Assembly: GCA_025358085.1 (NCBI GenBank)
Contig: JANYKT010000089.1
Location: 1-63,959, forward strand
DNA: 63,959 bases
Source: Deltaproteobacteria bacterium
GTDB taxonomy: Bacteria; Myxococcota; Myxococcia; Myxococcales; 40CM-4-68-19
Direction: 5' to 3'
Part shown: positions 25,136 to 34,050 of the stretch, piece by piece
Numbering within the stretch: position 1 is the stretch's first letter
Layout of the letters: each line of letters begins with the position of its first letter
Notes under the pieces: generated by a model
Told to the model about the DNA's origin: nothing
Database searches by the model: none
What the model saw: only the letters and a program-made list of their open reading frames with translations
Program-made: the position numbers and the translations under genes

Positions 25136-27438
25136 GCCGCTCCAGCCACCACGAGCGCGGAGACATCGGCGCGCGCTTTCCCAAGGTGGACGGTGCCGGC
25201 AAGGCCGATGGTTCGGGCGTCTATACCGACGACCTCGCCTTCCCGCGCATGCTGCACGCGAAGCTCCTCCGCTCGCCGCACGCTCACGCGCGCATTCTCA
25301 ACATCGACGTCAGCGCCGCCGAACGGCTCCCCGGTGTCATCGCCACCCTGGTCGGTGCGGAGATGCCCGCGAAGTACGGCGTCATTCCCTGGACGCACGA
25401 CGAGCAGGCTCTCGCGACCGACCACGTCCGCTTCATCGGAGACGAAGTCGCTTGTGTCGCGGCACTCGACGAGCGCACCGCGGAAGAGGCATTGCGGCTG
25501 ATACGAGTTGATTACGAGCCTTTACCCGCGCTGTTGTCTGCAGAAGAGGCGCTTGCTCACCCCGAGATCAAGGTCAATGAGAAGGCCAAAGTCGGCAACA
25601 TCACCAAGGAAGTAAAGCTCGAGTTCGGGCCGGTGGACGAGGCCATCGCCACCGCGGCCGCGATCACCCGTGAGCGCTATCAATATGCCGGCTCCACCCA
25701 TGCGCCGATCGAGCCGCATTGCGCGGTCGCGCGCGTGGACGGCGATGGGAATCTGACGGTCTGGTCCTCGACGCAGATTCCGCATTACGTGCACCGGGAA
25801 CTCGCGCGCGTGCTCGGCCTGCCGCCGGCGCGGGTGCGCGTCATCCAGCCGCTGCTCGGCGGCGCGTTCGGCGGGAAGAGCGATCCGTTCTCGCTGGAGT
25901 TCTGCGTGGCGAAGCTGGCGCTGAAGACCGGCCGTCCAGTGAAGATCCTCTTTACCCGCGAGGAAGTTTTCTATGCGCACCGCGGGCGTCACCCGATGGC
26001 GATGGACGTCACGGTGGCGCTCGACGCCGGGGGGCGCATCAGCGCGGTCGATAACAAGATATTGATTGACGGCGGGGCGTATGCGTCCTTCGGTCTGGTG
26101 ACTGCCTATTATGCCGGTCAATTGCTGACTGGTCCTTATCGCTTTGGCACTTATCGATTCGATAGCAAGCGCATGTATACCAACAAGCCTCCGTGCGGGC
26201 CCAAGCGCGGCCACGGCTCGGTGCAGCCGCGGTTCGCATTCGAAGTGGCGCTCGACGAGGCGGCGGAGAAGCTGGGCATCGATCCCATCGAAGTCCGGCG
26301 GCGAAACTTCATTGGTGAAGATGTCGAGACCGTCAATGGCCAGCGCATTACCAGCAATGGCTTCCTGAAATGCCTGGAGCTGGTCGAGCAGGCGTCGGGC
26401 TGGAAAGAGCGACACGGCAAGCTCGGTCCCGGCCGTGGTCTCGGGGTCGCTGGCTCCATGTACATCAGCGGTACGGCCTATCCCGTATATCCCAATGAGA
26501 TGCCGCAGAGCGGGGTGCTGGTGAAGCTCGACCGGTCGGGCCGCGTGGCTGTCTTCAGCGGTGCTTCCGATATCGGGCAGGGCGTCAATACATTGCTCTG
26601 CCAGATCGCCGCCGAAGAGCTGGGCTGTGACCCGCGCGAGGTCACCGTGGTGGCCGCCGATACCGACCTGACGCCGGTTGATATGGGAGCCTATTCAAGC
26701 CGGGTCACCTTCATGAATGGCCTCGCCGCGCGCGAAGCCTGCGAGAAGCTGGCGCGGAAGCTGAAAGCCGCGGCGTCCGTTCGAGTTGGCGATGAGATTG
26801 AATTGGAGCTGGGCACGGTTCGCGGGCCGCGCGGCAGCATCAGCTTCGCCGAAGCCTGCCAGCTTGCCGAGGCCGCGGAAGGGGCGCCGCTGAGCGCCAC
26901 CGGCGGCTATCGAACGCAGAAGCTCGGCGGCAACTATCGGGGAGGAACCATTGGCGCTTCTCCTGCCTATTCATTCACTGCCCACGTCGCCGAGGTCGAG
27001 GTCGACGAGGAGACGGGGATCTGGAAAGTCACGCGCATCTGGGCCGCGCACGATTGCGGCAAGGCTTTGAATCCCACGCTCGTCGAGGGCCAGATCGAAG
27101 GCTCGGTTTACATGGGCGCGGCCGAGGCGCAGATGGAGGAAATGGTCTATGGCAAACAAGGCCTGCTCTTCGGGCCCTCGCTGCTGGACTACAAAATCCC
27201 CACCTCCCTCGATACGCCATTGATTGATGCGCTGATCGTTGAATCGCACGACCCCAATGGGCCTTATGGTGCCAAGGAGGCCGGCGAAGGACCTTTGCAT
27301 CCGGCGATTCCTGCCATTGCCAATGCCATTCACGACGCCTGCGGGATCCGCCTGCGCGAGCTGCCCTTCTATCCGCAGCGGGTCTTGCAACTCTTGCAGG
27401 CACGGGTGCCCGGGCAGGAGCGCCGGACCGCATGCTGA
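25132..27438 (+). CDS. hcrA: 4-hydroxybenzoyl-CoA reductase-type molybdopterin subunit
   Basis: Catalytic subunit (768 residues) that binds the molybdenum cofactor. It shows the order expected for the family: an N-terminal half with KVDGAGKADGSGVYTDD and LLRSPHAHARI, the GGAFGGKSDPF loop, GPKRGHGSVQPRFA, and a C-terminal GAKEAGEGPLHPAIPAIANAI in which the Glu is the likely active-site base. Its length matches HcrA of Thauera-type reductases. Such enzymes reductively dehydroxylate 4-hydroxybenzoyl-CoA to benzoyl-CoA in anaerobic phenol metabolism; other aldehyde/xanthine dehydrogenases share the fold, so the substrate is inferred. Codon use in places is more A+T-rich than in neighbours. Confidence 0.85.
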   Translation: MSRSSHHERGDIGARFPKVDGAGKADGSGVYTDDLAFPRMLHAKLLRSPHAHARILNIDVSAAERLPGVIATLVGAEMPAKYGVIPWTHDEQALATDHVRFIGDEVACVAALDERTAEEALRLIRVDYEPLPALLSAEEALAHPEIKVNEKAKVGNITKEVKLEFGPVDEAIATAAAITRERYQYAGSTHAPIEPHCAVARVDGDGNLTVWSSTQIPHYVHRELARVLGLPPARVRVIQPLLGGAFGGKSDPFSLEFCVAKLALKTGRPVKILFTREEVFYAHRGRHPMAMDVTVALDAGGRISAVDNKILIDGGAYASFGLVTAYYAGQLLTGPYRFGTYRFDSKRMYTNKPPCGPKRGHGSVQPRFAFEVALDEAAEKLGIDPIEVRRRNFIGEDVETVNGQRITSNGFLKCLELVEQASGWKERHGKLGPGRGLGVAGSMYISGTAYPVYPNEMPQSGVLVKLDRSGRVAVFSGASDIGQGVNTLLCQIAAEELGCDPREVTVVAADTDLTPVDMGAYSSRVTFMNGLAAREACEKLARKLKAAASVRVGDEIELELGTVRGPRGSISFAEACQLAEAAEGAPLSATGGYRTQKLGGNYRGGTIGASPAYSFTAHVAEVEVDEETGIWKVTRIWAAHDCGKALNPTLVEGQIEGSVYMGAAEAQMEEMVYGKQGLLFGPSLLDYKIPTSLDTPLIDALIVESHDPNGPYGAKEAGEGPLHPAIPAIANAIHDACGIRLRELPFYPQRVLQLLQARVPGQERRTAC

Positions 27439-28427
27439 CGCTGCCGCGACTTCAGCTTCACCGGCCGGGGAGCGTCCGCGAGGCGGTGGAGTTGCTGGCC
27501 AGCAAGCCGAACGCGCGCGTGCTGGCGGGCGGCACTGATATCGTCCCCAATCTCAAGCACGGCATCTATGAGACGGAGCATTTGATTGCGCTCCGCGGCT
27601 TATCGAGCGAGCTCCGTTATGTGAGGCGGGACGGCGGGCGGGACGGCGATTCAATCCGGTTGGGCGCGCTCTGCACCATTGATCAGCTATCGAAAGATCC
27701 GGACGTGCTTCAGTCGCTGCCGGCGCTCGCCGACGCTTGCCGGCAGATCGCCGGTCCGCAGCTGCGGAAGATGGGCACCCTGGGCGGAAACCTCTGCCTC
27801 GATACCCGCTGCGTCTATATCAATCAGAGTTATTTCTGGCGCAGCGCGCTGGGTTTCTGCCTGAAGAAGGACGGCACCGCTTGTCACGTCGTCGCGCAGG
27901 GGCTCCGCTGCGTCGCTGCGGCCTCCAACGACACCGCGCCAGTGCTGCTGGCGCTGGGCGCGAGCGTGCGCATCGTCGGGCCGCGGGGCGAGCGCGTAGT
28001 GCCGCTCGCGGACTTCTATCTGCACGACGGAATCCACAACACCGTGCTCGAGCCCGACGAGCTGCTGGTGGAAGCCGCCGTGCCTCTCCCGGCTGCGAGG
28101 CTGAAGCAAGCTTTCTTCAAGCTGCGCACGCGGGCAGCGATTGATTATTCGGCGATCAACCTCGCGGTGGCGCTCGCGGTGTCACCCGCGGGATTGGTGA
28201 CCGCGCTGCGCCTCTGCGTCAGTGCCCTCGCCGCGCGGCCGGCGCTGATCAATCGCCTCCAGGATCTTGTCGGCCAGCCAGCGGACCTGCACCTCGCGGA
28301 AGAGCTGGGCAGGCGTGCGCAGAAGCAATGCAAGCCGCTGACGAACATCGGCGTCGACCCGGCGTACCGCCGCGAGATCCTTCCAGTGCTGGTGCGGCGC
28401 ACCGTGCTGCGCGCCATCGCTTCCTAG
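27432..28427 (+). CDS. hcrB: 4-hydroxybenzoyl-CoA reductase-type FAD subunit with extra 4Fe-4S loop
   Basis: FAD-binding subunit (331 residues) with the flavin motifs LAGGTDIVPNLK and GTLGGNLCLDTRC. The decisive feature is an insert of about 40 residues rich in Cys: Cys122, 127, 143, 151 and 160, the last three spaced 8 and 9 apart. In HcrB from Thauera such a loop binds a [4Fe-4S] cluster that lets the enzyme use a very low-potential donor and run in the reductive direction; ordinary xanthine oxidase FAD subunits lack it. Overlaps the large subunit by 7 bp. No ferredoxin or CoA ligase gene is next to it. Confidence 0.85.
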   Translation: MLTLPRLQLHRPGSVREAVELLASKPNARVLAGGTDIVPNLKHGIYETEHLIALRGLSSELRYVRRDGGRDGDSIRLGALCTIDQLSKDPDVLQSLPALADACRQIAGPQLRKMGTLGGNLCLDTRCVYINQSYFWRSALGFCLKKDGTACHVVAQGLRCVAAASNDTAPVLLALGASVRIVGPRGERVVPLADFYLHDGIHNTVLEPDELLVEAAVPLPAARLKQAFFKLRTRAAIDYSAINLAVALAVSPAGLVTALRLCVSALAARPALINRLQDLVGQPADLHLAEELGRRAQKQCKPLTNIGVDPAYRREILPVLVRRTVLRAIAS

Positions 28428-28481
28428 AAAATTTCTGCGCGTTCGCGTGAATCACATTCGCTTTGATCATCGACTCATTGG

Positions 28482-29342
28482 TCATTGCACGACACGGAGG
28501 CGTTCCTGCTCGGCGGCGTCGGCGCGGCTCTGCAGCTGCGGGTCCTGCAGATAGGTCTCGGTCAGCCGCTTCGGGCGACGGAGACGGCGCAGGGGACCCG
28601 CGAGCGTGCCGAGATAAGCCGCGCCCAGCGCGGACATGCGGGTGGAGAGCGAGAGCTGGGCGAACGGCCGGTCAAGAACGCCCATCCGCAGAAGCCGCTT
28701 TTCCCCGGTCGCGACGGTGAACTCGAGAAAAGCGGGGAGCTGCTTCAGCACCGGGTGCTCGGACGGCAGCCGCGTCCGCATGAATGCGCCCAGCTTGCGC
28801 ACGCCCCAGTTCGAGACGAGCGAGAGGCCGAGCAGCTTGCGCCGCAGCCCCGGGCGCGACGCGAGCGCGGCGACGGTGCGGCGCTCGCCGAAGTCGACGT
28901 GCCGCTCTTCCTGCCGGACGGCACGAACGAGGATGTCGCGGATGGCCGGACGGTCGATGGTGTCGATGACGGCATACAAAGCGGCAAGCACGAAGCCTTC
29001 GCCCTGCGCCATTTCGAGACAGACGTGCTCCTCGAAGGTTCTGGGCATCATGCCGCTGGTGAGGAAACGCACCATCCCGTGGGCCTTCTGCGGCGTCTCG
29101 TTGAGAAGCTCGAGGATGCGAAGGAAGTTGTCGACGTGCTGAAACTCCTCGACTGCCTGACGCGAGAAAAAGCGCGCCGCCTCGAGGTCCGGCGCCTGAT
29201 AAAGCCAGTGGCCGCACTGGATGCCCGTGACCTCGCCGTAGAGGAACTGGTTCATCATCCAGCCGAGCAGCGCCTTGTCCTTGCGAGGGTCGAGGCGCGC
29301 CCCGCCGAAGTCGAAAGTCATCTCTTCGCGGCTGAGCAGCAT
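28482..29342 (-). CDS. Ferritin-like di-iron protein, metal-dependent oxidase candidate
   Basis: A 286-residue helical protein with two carboxylate/His pairs typical of ferritin-like di-iron sites: Glu37, then Glu66-x-x-His69, Glu115, and Glu145-x-x-His148, in the segments EEFQHVDNF and EERHVDFGE. The remaining half (about 150-286) is a less conserved helical and membrane-associated-looking region. It may be an oxygenase or desaturase-like protein. Substrate unknown. It converges with hcrB and is divergent from the next gene (120-bp gap). Confidence 0.8.
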   Translation of the reverse strand: MLLSREEMTFDFGGARLDPRKDKALLGWMMNQFLYGEVTGIQCGHWLYQAPDLEAARFFSRQAVEEFQHVDNFLRILELLNETPQKAHGMVRFLTSGMMPRTFEEHVCLEMAQGEGFVLAALYAVIDTIDRPAIRDILVRAVRQEERHVDFGERRTVAALASRPGLRRKLLGLSLVSNWGVRKLGAFMRTRLPSEHPVLKQLPAFLEFTVATGEKRLLRMGVLDRPFAQLSLSTRMSALGAAYLGTLAGPLRRLRRPKRLTETYLQDPQLQSRADAAEQERLRVVQ

Positions 29343-29462
29343 CGCTCCATTTTAACACGCTCGAAAAGCGCTGCCGGAAGAAGGGTGCCGCGCAATCGGT
29401 TATCCACTTGCGGGCAGCAACCGCCCGCGTACCATTCGATACTCAAAGCGAGGACTCCCTGC

Positions 29463-30278
29463 ATGCGTCGTATGCGCGAAGAAATCAGCGAAGTTCGCAT
29501 TCCGTCCGAGAAGCTCGCCCGGTGGGCACTCGAGACCCCGGCTCTGGGACAGGAGGCGACCTATTCCGCACTCGCTTTCCTGGTCCACACCGAGCACGCG
29601 GCGCTGACCCTGTTGCCGGTGCCCACCGTGCTCGCGCACGAGAAGGCCGTGCTCGACCCGGACGGCTTTTTGCGCCAGCCGCGCGGCGCGGTCGAGCACC
29701 TGCGGCTGCGCTCGGCGCGGGCGATGGCCTGGATGGACCTCTTCATCTCCTTCCGTGAGCGCTTTCCGGCTCCGTCCCAGCGCACGCCACCCGAGGCGCT
29801 CTACGGGCTCGCGCGGGCTTTCTCGCATCACGACGACCCCGTCGAGGCTGCGGTGGACATGCTGGTGCACGAGTGCGTGGTGCCGGAACTGGAGGAACTG
29901 CTCTTTCGCGTGGTGACCTATCCGGGCCTGCAGATGCTGCTGGAACAGCCCCGCGCAGACGACCCGCAGCGCAGCGCCGAGGCGCGCCGCCTCGCCTCGC
30001 ACGTTCTCGGCGACCTGAGCGGCACCCGGCTCTGGCTGGTCCGCAAGCGCCTGGTCGCCACTGCTACCCGGGCCATCCTGGGCGCCCGACCCTTGCTCGA
30101 TGAACTGCAGCGCGGGGGCCTCAAGGTCGACCGTACCCGCGCCGCGCGAGGGTTCGTCCGGAGGCTCGAAGAAGCAGTCAGCGACTTGACGGGTGCAAAG
30201 GTGCTGCCCGAGGGGCTACTCGAGAAGCTGGCCGTCATCGGCGGAGCGCCTGCTTCCGACCAGCCTGCCGACAGCTGA
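29463..30278 (+). CDS. Conserved-looking protein of unknown function
   Basis: A 271-residue cytoplasmic protein (start ATG at 29463, GAGG upstream; an ATG three codons later is also possible). It is mostly alpha-helical and hydrophobic-moderate, with a hydrophobic segment TYSALAFLVHTEHAALTLLPV, a His pair in FSHHDDP, and the repeat-like LVRKRLVATATRAILGARPLLDELQ near the end. No family was recognised and no catalytic motif is obvious. Divergent neighbour of the di-iron protein; a functional link is possible but unproven. Confidence 0.7.
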   Translation: MRRMREEISEVRIPSEKLARWALETPALGQEATYSALAFLVHTEHAALTLLPVPTVLAHEKAVLDPDGFLRQPRGAVEHLRLRSARAMAWMDLFISFRERFPAPSQRTPPEALYGLARAFSHHDDPVEAAVDMLVHECVVPELEELLFRVVTYPGLQMLLEQPRADDPQRSAEARRLASHVLGDLSGTRLWLVRKRLVATATRAILGARPLLDELQRGGLKVDRTRAARGFVRRLEEAVSDLTGAKVLPEGLLEKLAVIGGAPASDQPADS

Positions 30279-30324
30279 ACTCCGTACCCGAGGCGGCAAA
30301 GCAGCGGGTGTTGGAGTCTCGCGG

Positions 30325-30462
30325 CTAGCGCTGAAGTGCCGCGTAGACGTGGCCGCGTGGCGGGCCGAACTTGCGCATGGTGGCGAAACCTGCCGCCATG
30401 AGACACAACAGCCCGGCGACAATCAGCCAGAGGGCCTGCTGGGGGGGCATGAAGCGACGCAT
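30325..30462 (-). CDS. Small single-helix membrane protein
   Basis: A 45-residue open frame with one hydrophobic helix (residues 10-27, ALWLIVAGLLCLMAAGFA) flanked by Arg/Lys on both ends. Possible ribosome-binding site GGAG is 13 bp upstream. It lies between convergent and divergent neighbours and is not a shadow of a larger gene. It could be a regulatory microprotein or chance reading frame; confidence is modest. Confidence 0.4.
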   Translation of the reverse strand: MRRFMPPQQALWLIVAGLLCLMAAGFATMRKFGPPRGHVYAALQR

Positions 30463-30531
30463 ATCTTGATGGTAACTCCGCGGAGCCCTGCTGTCACATG
30501 CCGCGAAATATGGCATGGCAGGTTCGCGTAG

Positions 30532-31287
30532 ATGCGCAACACGGGGGTGTTCGTGAGCGGCTCGAGCGAAGTCCAGACAGCAGGGGTGTGGCCGGCGATC
30601 CCGCCCGCGCTGGTCGCGCTGGTCACGCCCGATCTTGGCATGGAGCGCCAGGCGCGGGTGGGCGGCGTGAAGCTCTCCTTGCTGGTGGCCATGGCCTGCG
30701 CAGTCTTCGCCGCGGGGGCACTGGCGCTGCGGGTGAACGCCAGCAGCGCCACGCTCACAAAGCTGGAGCAGGCCGGCTCGCTGTCGACGATGAGCGAGCG
30801 GCAGATCGAGGACGAAACCCGCAACGCCGAGCGCTTGTTCACGGTGACGAAAGTCGGCGGCGCACTCTTCGCGGCTCCAGTCGGACTGGGCCTCGCCTCT
30901 CTTGCGACCGTGCTGCTCGGTTGGTTTCTCAAGGGCCGCGTCAAGGGCAGCGCGGTCGCGCCGGTCGCCGCAGCGACGCTGCTGCCAGCCGCCATCGGCA
31001 ATCTGCTCAACGGGGTCTCGACACTGCGGGCGGCCTACGTCACGACCAACCAGACCGCGCTGGTGCCGACGAATCTCGCCGACATCGCCGCGTCCCTCGG
31101 GCATCCGCTGGTGGAGTGGGGCGCGAAGCTTGGTGGCGCTTTCGATCTCTTTTCGTTGTGGAGCGCGCTGCTGCTGGGTTTTGGCGTGGCCGCGGCCGCG
31201 TCGATTCCTGCCCGGCGCGCGGTCACCGGCACCCTGGTGGCGTGGGTCTGCTGGCGGCTCCTCACTCACGTCGCGGTTGGAGGATAG
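30532..31287 (+). CDS. Membrane protein, Yip1-like
   Basis: A 251-residue integral membrane protein with about five hydrophobic helices, including LLVAMACAVFAAGALAL, GGALFAAPVGLGLASLATVLLGWFL, APVAAATLLPAAIGNLL and a C-terminal AVTGTLVAWVCWRLL. The layout resembles bacterial Yip1-domain proteins, which often precede efflux genes. It starts the efflux cluster and is 2 bp before the TolC-like gene, so it is cotranscribed. Start codon uncertain (ATG 30532 or GTG 30547/30553). Confidence 0.7.
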   Translation: MRNTGVFVSGSSEVQTAGVWPAIPPALVALVTPDLGMERQARVGGVKLSLLVAMACAVFAAGALALRVNASSATLTKLEQAGSLSTMSERQIEDETRNAERLFTVTKVGGALFAAPVGLGLASLATVLLGWFLKGRVKGSAVAPVAAATLLPAAIGNLLNGVSTLRAAYVTTNQTALVPTNLADIAASLGHPLVEWGAKLGGAFDLFSLWSALLLGFGVAAAASIPARRAVTGTLVAWVCWRLLTHVAVGG

Positions 31288-31289
31288 CG

Positions 31290-32621
31290 GTGCGCATTGT
31301 CTTTGCTTTGGTCCTGATGGCATCGGCCGCCCTCGCGCAGGAGCAGGCGCCTGTCGCTGCGCCGCTCACGCTCGACGCCGCGGTCAAGACTGCGATGGAG
31401 AGGAATCCCGATTTGCTGCGGCAGCGCATCCAGGCGCTCTCGTCCGAGCAGGATCGCATCCTGGCGCAGTCGGCCATCCTGCCGCGGGTTGACTTCAATG
31501 CCGGCTACGGGCGCACGCGTACCCAGACGGCAGCAGGCTCGCGCGTGATTCAGGGCGTCGGTGAGGTCCCCGTTCTGGAAGCCATCAATGCGTCGAATCA
31601 GTGGAACGCCGGGCTGCGCATCCAGCAGCTGGTCTTCGATGGCGGTAAATGGTGGAACAACCTCGAGGCGGCGCAGCTCGGGCTCGAGGCGAACCATGCC
31701 TCGGTCGACGAGCAGCGGCTGCAGATCACCTATCTGGTCGAGCAGCGCTTCTATGAGCTGGTCCGCGCGCAGCGGCAGCTCGCGGTGCTGGGCGACGCGG
31801 CGGTGCGGAGCCGGGACCAGGCCGACTTCGTGCAGCGGCTCTTCGAGGGCGGAAGATCCACGCAGGCCGACGTCTACCAGGCGCGCGCCAATCGAGACAA
31901 CGACGAGATCTCCCGCCTGGGCCAGGAGCGGAACGTGGAACTTTCGCGGGCCGATCTCGCGCTCGCCGTCGGCATCGACCCTGGCGAGCCGCTCTCGGTG
32001 GCCGAGCCGCCGGGCATGATGGTCGAGCCTTCCCAGCCGCCTCGCGCGCAGGAGGCGGTGCAGAAGGCGCTGACCTCCCGGCCGTCGCTCAAGGCCTTCG
32101 GGCTAGTTGCGGCCTCGAACCGAAAGACCGTCTCCGCCGCGCGCGGCGACTACTGGCCGCAGATCTCTCTGGGGGCGAGCTACGGCCGTAACACGGACCA
32201 GTTCGGACAATTCGACGACCCCAATCCTCTGCACTCCAGCCAGATCGCGGGGAGCGTCAACCTGAACTGGAACCTCTTCGCGGGTCTCTCCACGGACGCG
32301 AATGTCCGCAAGGCCGAGTACCAGGTCGCGCTTGCGGAGAACGACCTTGCGAGCGGGCGGCGCAACGTCGCCTCCGATGTCGAGAAGGCGGTCGCGCAGC
32401 TGGGCACGGCGCGGGCACAGGCGCGGGTGGCGACGCAGACGCTGGGCACCGCGACGGAGGGGCTCCGGCTGGCCCGGACGCGGCAGCAGGTCGGGGTGGG
32501 GACGCAGCTCGAGGTGCGCGACGCGGAGCTGAAGCTGACCCAGGCGCAGCTGTCGCAGGTGGGGGCGATGGTGGACGGGCGCGAAGCCGAGGCCGCGCTG
32601 CGCCGCGCGCAAGGAAGCTGA
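31290..32621 (+). CDS. TolC-family outer-membrane efflux protein
   Basis: Outer-membrane channel of 443 residues: signal peptide (about 1-17, ending ALAQ), then paired coiled-coil helices. Two OEP repeats are visible: the first with AVKTAMERNPDLLRQRIQALSSEQDRIL and the second with AVQKALTSRPSLKAFGLVAASNRKTVSAARGD. GGAGGA upstream of the GTG at 31290 decides the start. It should pair with the MacA-like adaptor and the ABC permeases downstream to form a trans-envelope pump. Confidence 0.92.
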   Translation: MRIVFALVLMASAALAQEQAPVAAPLTLDAAVKTAMERNPDLLRQRIQALSSEQDRILAQSAILPRVDFNAGYGRTRTQTAAGSRVIQGVGEVPVLEAINASNQWNAGLRIQQLVFDGGKWWNNLEAAQLGLEANHASVDEQRLQITYLVEQRFYELVRAQRQLAVLGDAAVRSRDQADFVQRLFEGGRSTQADVYQARANRDNDEISRLGQERNVELSRADLALAVGIDPGEPLSVAEPPGMMVEPSQPPRAQEAVQKALTSRPSLKAFGLVAASNRKTVSAARGDYWPQISLGASYGRNTDQFGQFDDPNPLHSSQIAGSVNLNWNLFAGLSTDANVRKAEYQVALAENDLASGRRNVASDVEKAVAQLGTARAQARVATQTLGTATEGLRLARTRQQVGVGTQLEVRDAELKLTQAQLSQVGAMVDGREAEAALRRAQGS

Positions 32622-32633
32622 AGGAACAGAAGG

Positions 32634-32700
32634 TCAAGGCCTTAAGTAATTTTCTCAGAGGAGAAACATTCCTTAAGGACTTGAAGGTTAATGGCTTAAC
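32634..32700 (+). promoter_or_regulatory. Cluster of nested inverted repeats between tolC-like and macA-like genes
   Basis: TCAAGGCCTTAAG (32634-32646) pairs with CTTAAGGACTTGA (32672-32684) with one mismatch; inside the 25-bp spacer TTTCTC (32651-32656) pairs with GAGAAA (32661-32666). Next to it GTTAA (32687-32691) pairs with TTAAC (32696-32700). The AT-richer stretch is unusual here and looks like an operator or an mRNA hairpin that tunes the downstream genes. Confidence 0.6.
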
Positions 32701-32724
32701 GATTTCCGCAGCACGGAGACACGC

Positions 32725-34050
32725 ATGACGACGGGACGCTGGATCATCGCCGCACTGGTCATCGCCGCCACGGGGTTCGCCACCGTGCAAGGCTTGCGGC
32801 CGCATCCGCCGCCACCCGCCGAGGTGACCACCGCACCGGCCAGGAAGGGCGCAGTCACACGCACCGTCACCGCCGCCGGTCACGTTCAGGCGCGCGAGAC
32901 GGTCAAGGTCAGCTCCAATATTTCGGGCGATCTGATCTCGCTCTCAGTCAAGGAGGGGGACCACGTCCGCCGCGGCCAGGTGCTGGGCCAGATCGACCGG
33001 CGGCTGGGCGAGGCCGGCGTCAGCCAGTTCCGCGGCGGCGTCGCTTCCGCCCGCGCGCAGGTGGCCCAGATCGAGGCCTCCATCCTCCAGGACCGCGCCG
33101 ACCTTGGCCGCACCCGGAAGCTGCTTGAGGAGAAGCTCGCGCCGCCCTCCGATCTGGAGAAGGCCACGACCCAGCTCAAGGTCGACGAGAGCCGCTTCTC
33201 CGCGCAGAAAGAGCTGGTGGCGCAGAGCCAGGGACAGCTGGAGACCGCGCAGTACAACCTGAGCCGCGCCACGCTGACCGCGCCCATCGAAGGGACCGTG
33301 CTGGAGCTGAGTCACAAGGTGGGCGAGCGCATCCGCGGGTCCGATTTCTCCGAGGACGTCGTGATGCTGCTGGGCGGGCTGCAGGACCTGGAGGTCAAGG
33401 CCGAGGTCGGTGAGCACGAGGTCGTCGGCATCCACGTCGGCGACGAGTCCACCGTCGACATCGACGCCATCGCCGACAAGCAGTTCAAGGGCCACGTGGT
33501 CGCCGTGGGCAAGAACGCGCAAGTCAAGAACGCCGGCACCGACGCCGAGGTGACGACCTTCTTCGTCCGCGTCGGTCTCGACGCGCCGCCCGAGTCGGCG
33601 CTGCCCGGGATGTCGTCTGCGGTCTCCATCGCCACCGCCACCCACGACAACGTGGTGATGGTGCCCATCCAGGCCGTCACTTCGCGCGAGCCGAAGAAGA
33701 AGGAAGAGAAGGCACCGCAGCGCGAGGGCACCCTGCGCACGGCGGAAGCAAGCGCGGCCGCGAAGCCGGGAGATACCGGCCCGACGCATTCGTCGGGTGG
33801 CAAGGCCAAGCCGGTCAAGGTGCTGTTCGTGGTCGACAAGGACGGCACGGCGCAGATGCGCGAGGTTCATACCGGCATCGCCAGCCGGACGGACGTGGAG
33901 ATCCTCGACGGCGTCAGCGAGGGCGACGTGATTGTGGACGGGCCCTACCGGACGCTCGCGCGCGAACTGCAGGACGGACAGAAGGTCAAGCCGCAGGCTC
34001 CCGGGACGAAGGGAACCGACGCCAAGGGCCCTCCGGGCGGCCGTAGCTAG
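32725..34050 (+). CDS. MacA/HlyD-type periplasmic adaptor
   Basis: A 441-residue adaptor with an N-terminal membrane anchor (about 5-22), a lipoyl/barrel-sandwich domain (SSNISGDLISLSVKEGDHVRRGQVLGQID), a long coiled-coil hairpin, and the beta-barrel domain (LTAPIEGTVLELSHKVGERI, then EVGEHEVVGIHVGDESTVDIDA). A Lys/Glu/Pro-rich insertion (about 315-355) interrupts the C-terminal membrane-proximal domain, which is longer than in typical MacA. It should bridge TolC and the inner-membrane transporter. Confidence 0.92.
   Translation: MTTGRWIIAALVIAATGFATVQGLRPHPPPPAEVTTAPARKGAVTRTVTAAGHVQARETVKVSSNISGDLISLSVKEGDHVRRGQVLGQIDRRLGEAGVSQFRGGVASARAQVAQIEASILQDRADLGRTRKLLEEKLAPPSDLEKATTQLKVDESRFSAQKELVAQSQGQLETAQYNLSRATLTAPIEGTVLELSHKVGERIRGSDFSEDVVMLLGGLQDLEVKAEVGEHEVVGIHVGDESTVDIDAIADKQFKGHVVAVGKNAQVKNAGTDAEVTTFFVRVGLDAPPESALPGMSSAVSIATATHDNVVMVPIQAVTSREPKKKEEKAPQREGTLRTAEASAAAKPGDTGPTHSSGGKAKPVKVLFVVDKDGTAQMREVHTGIASRTDVEILDGVSEGDVIVDGPYRTLARELQDGQKVKPQAPGTKGTDAKGPPGGRS

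Noticed and set aside
23000-28000. Enrichment of TATCGA and TTA codons in the moaB-hcr region as a sign of foreign DNA
   Set aside because: Occurrences are only slightly above what base composition allows and appear elsewhere in the window; not enough to claim transfer.
28428-28481. AT-rich stretch after hcrB as a terminator
   Set aside because: No inverted repeat that could form a stable stem before a T tract.
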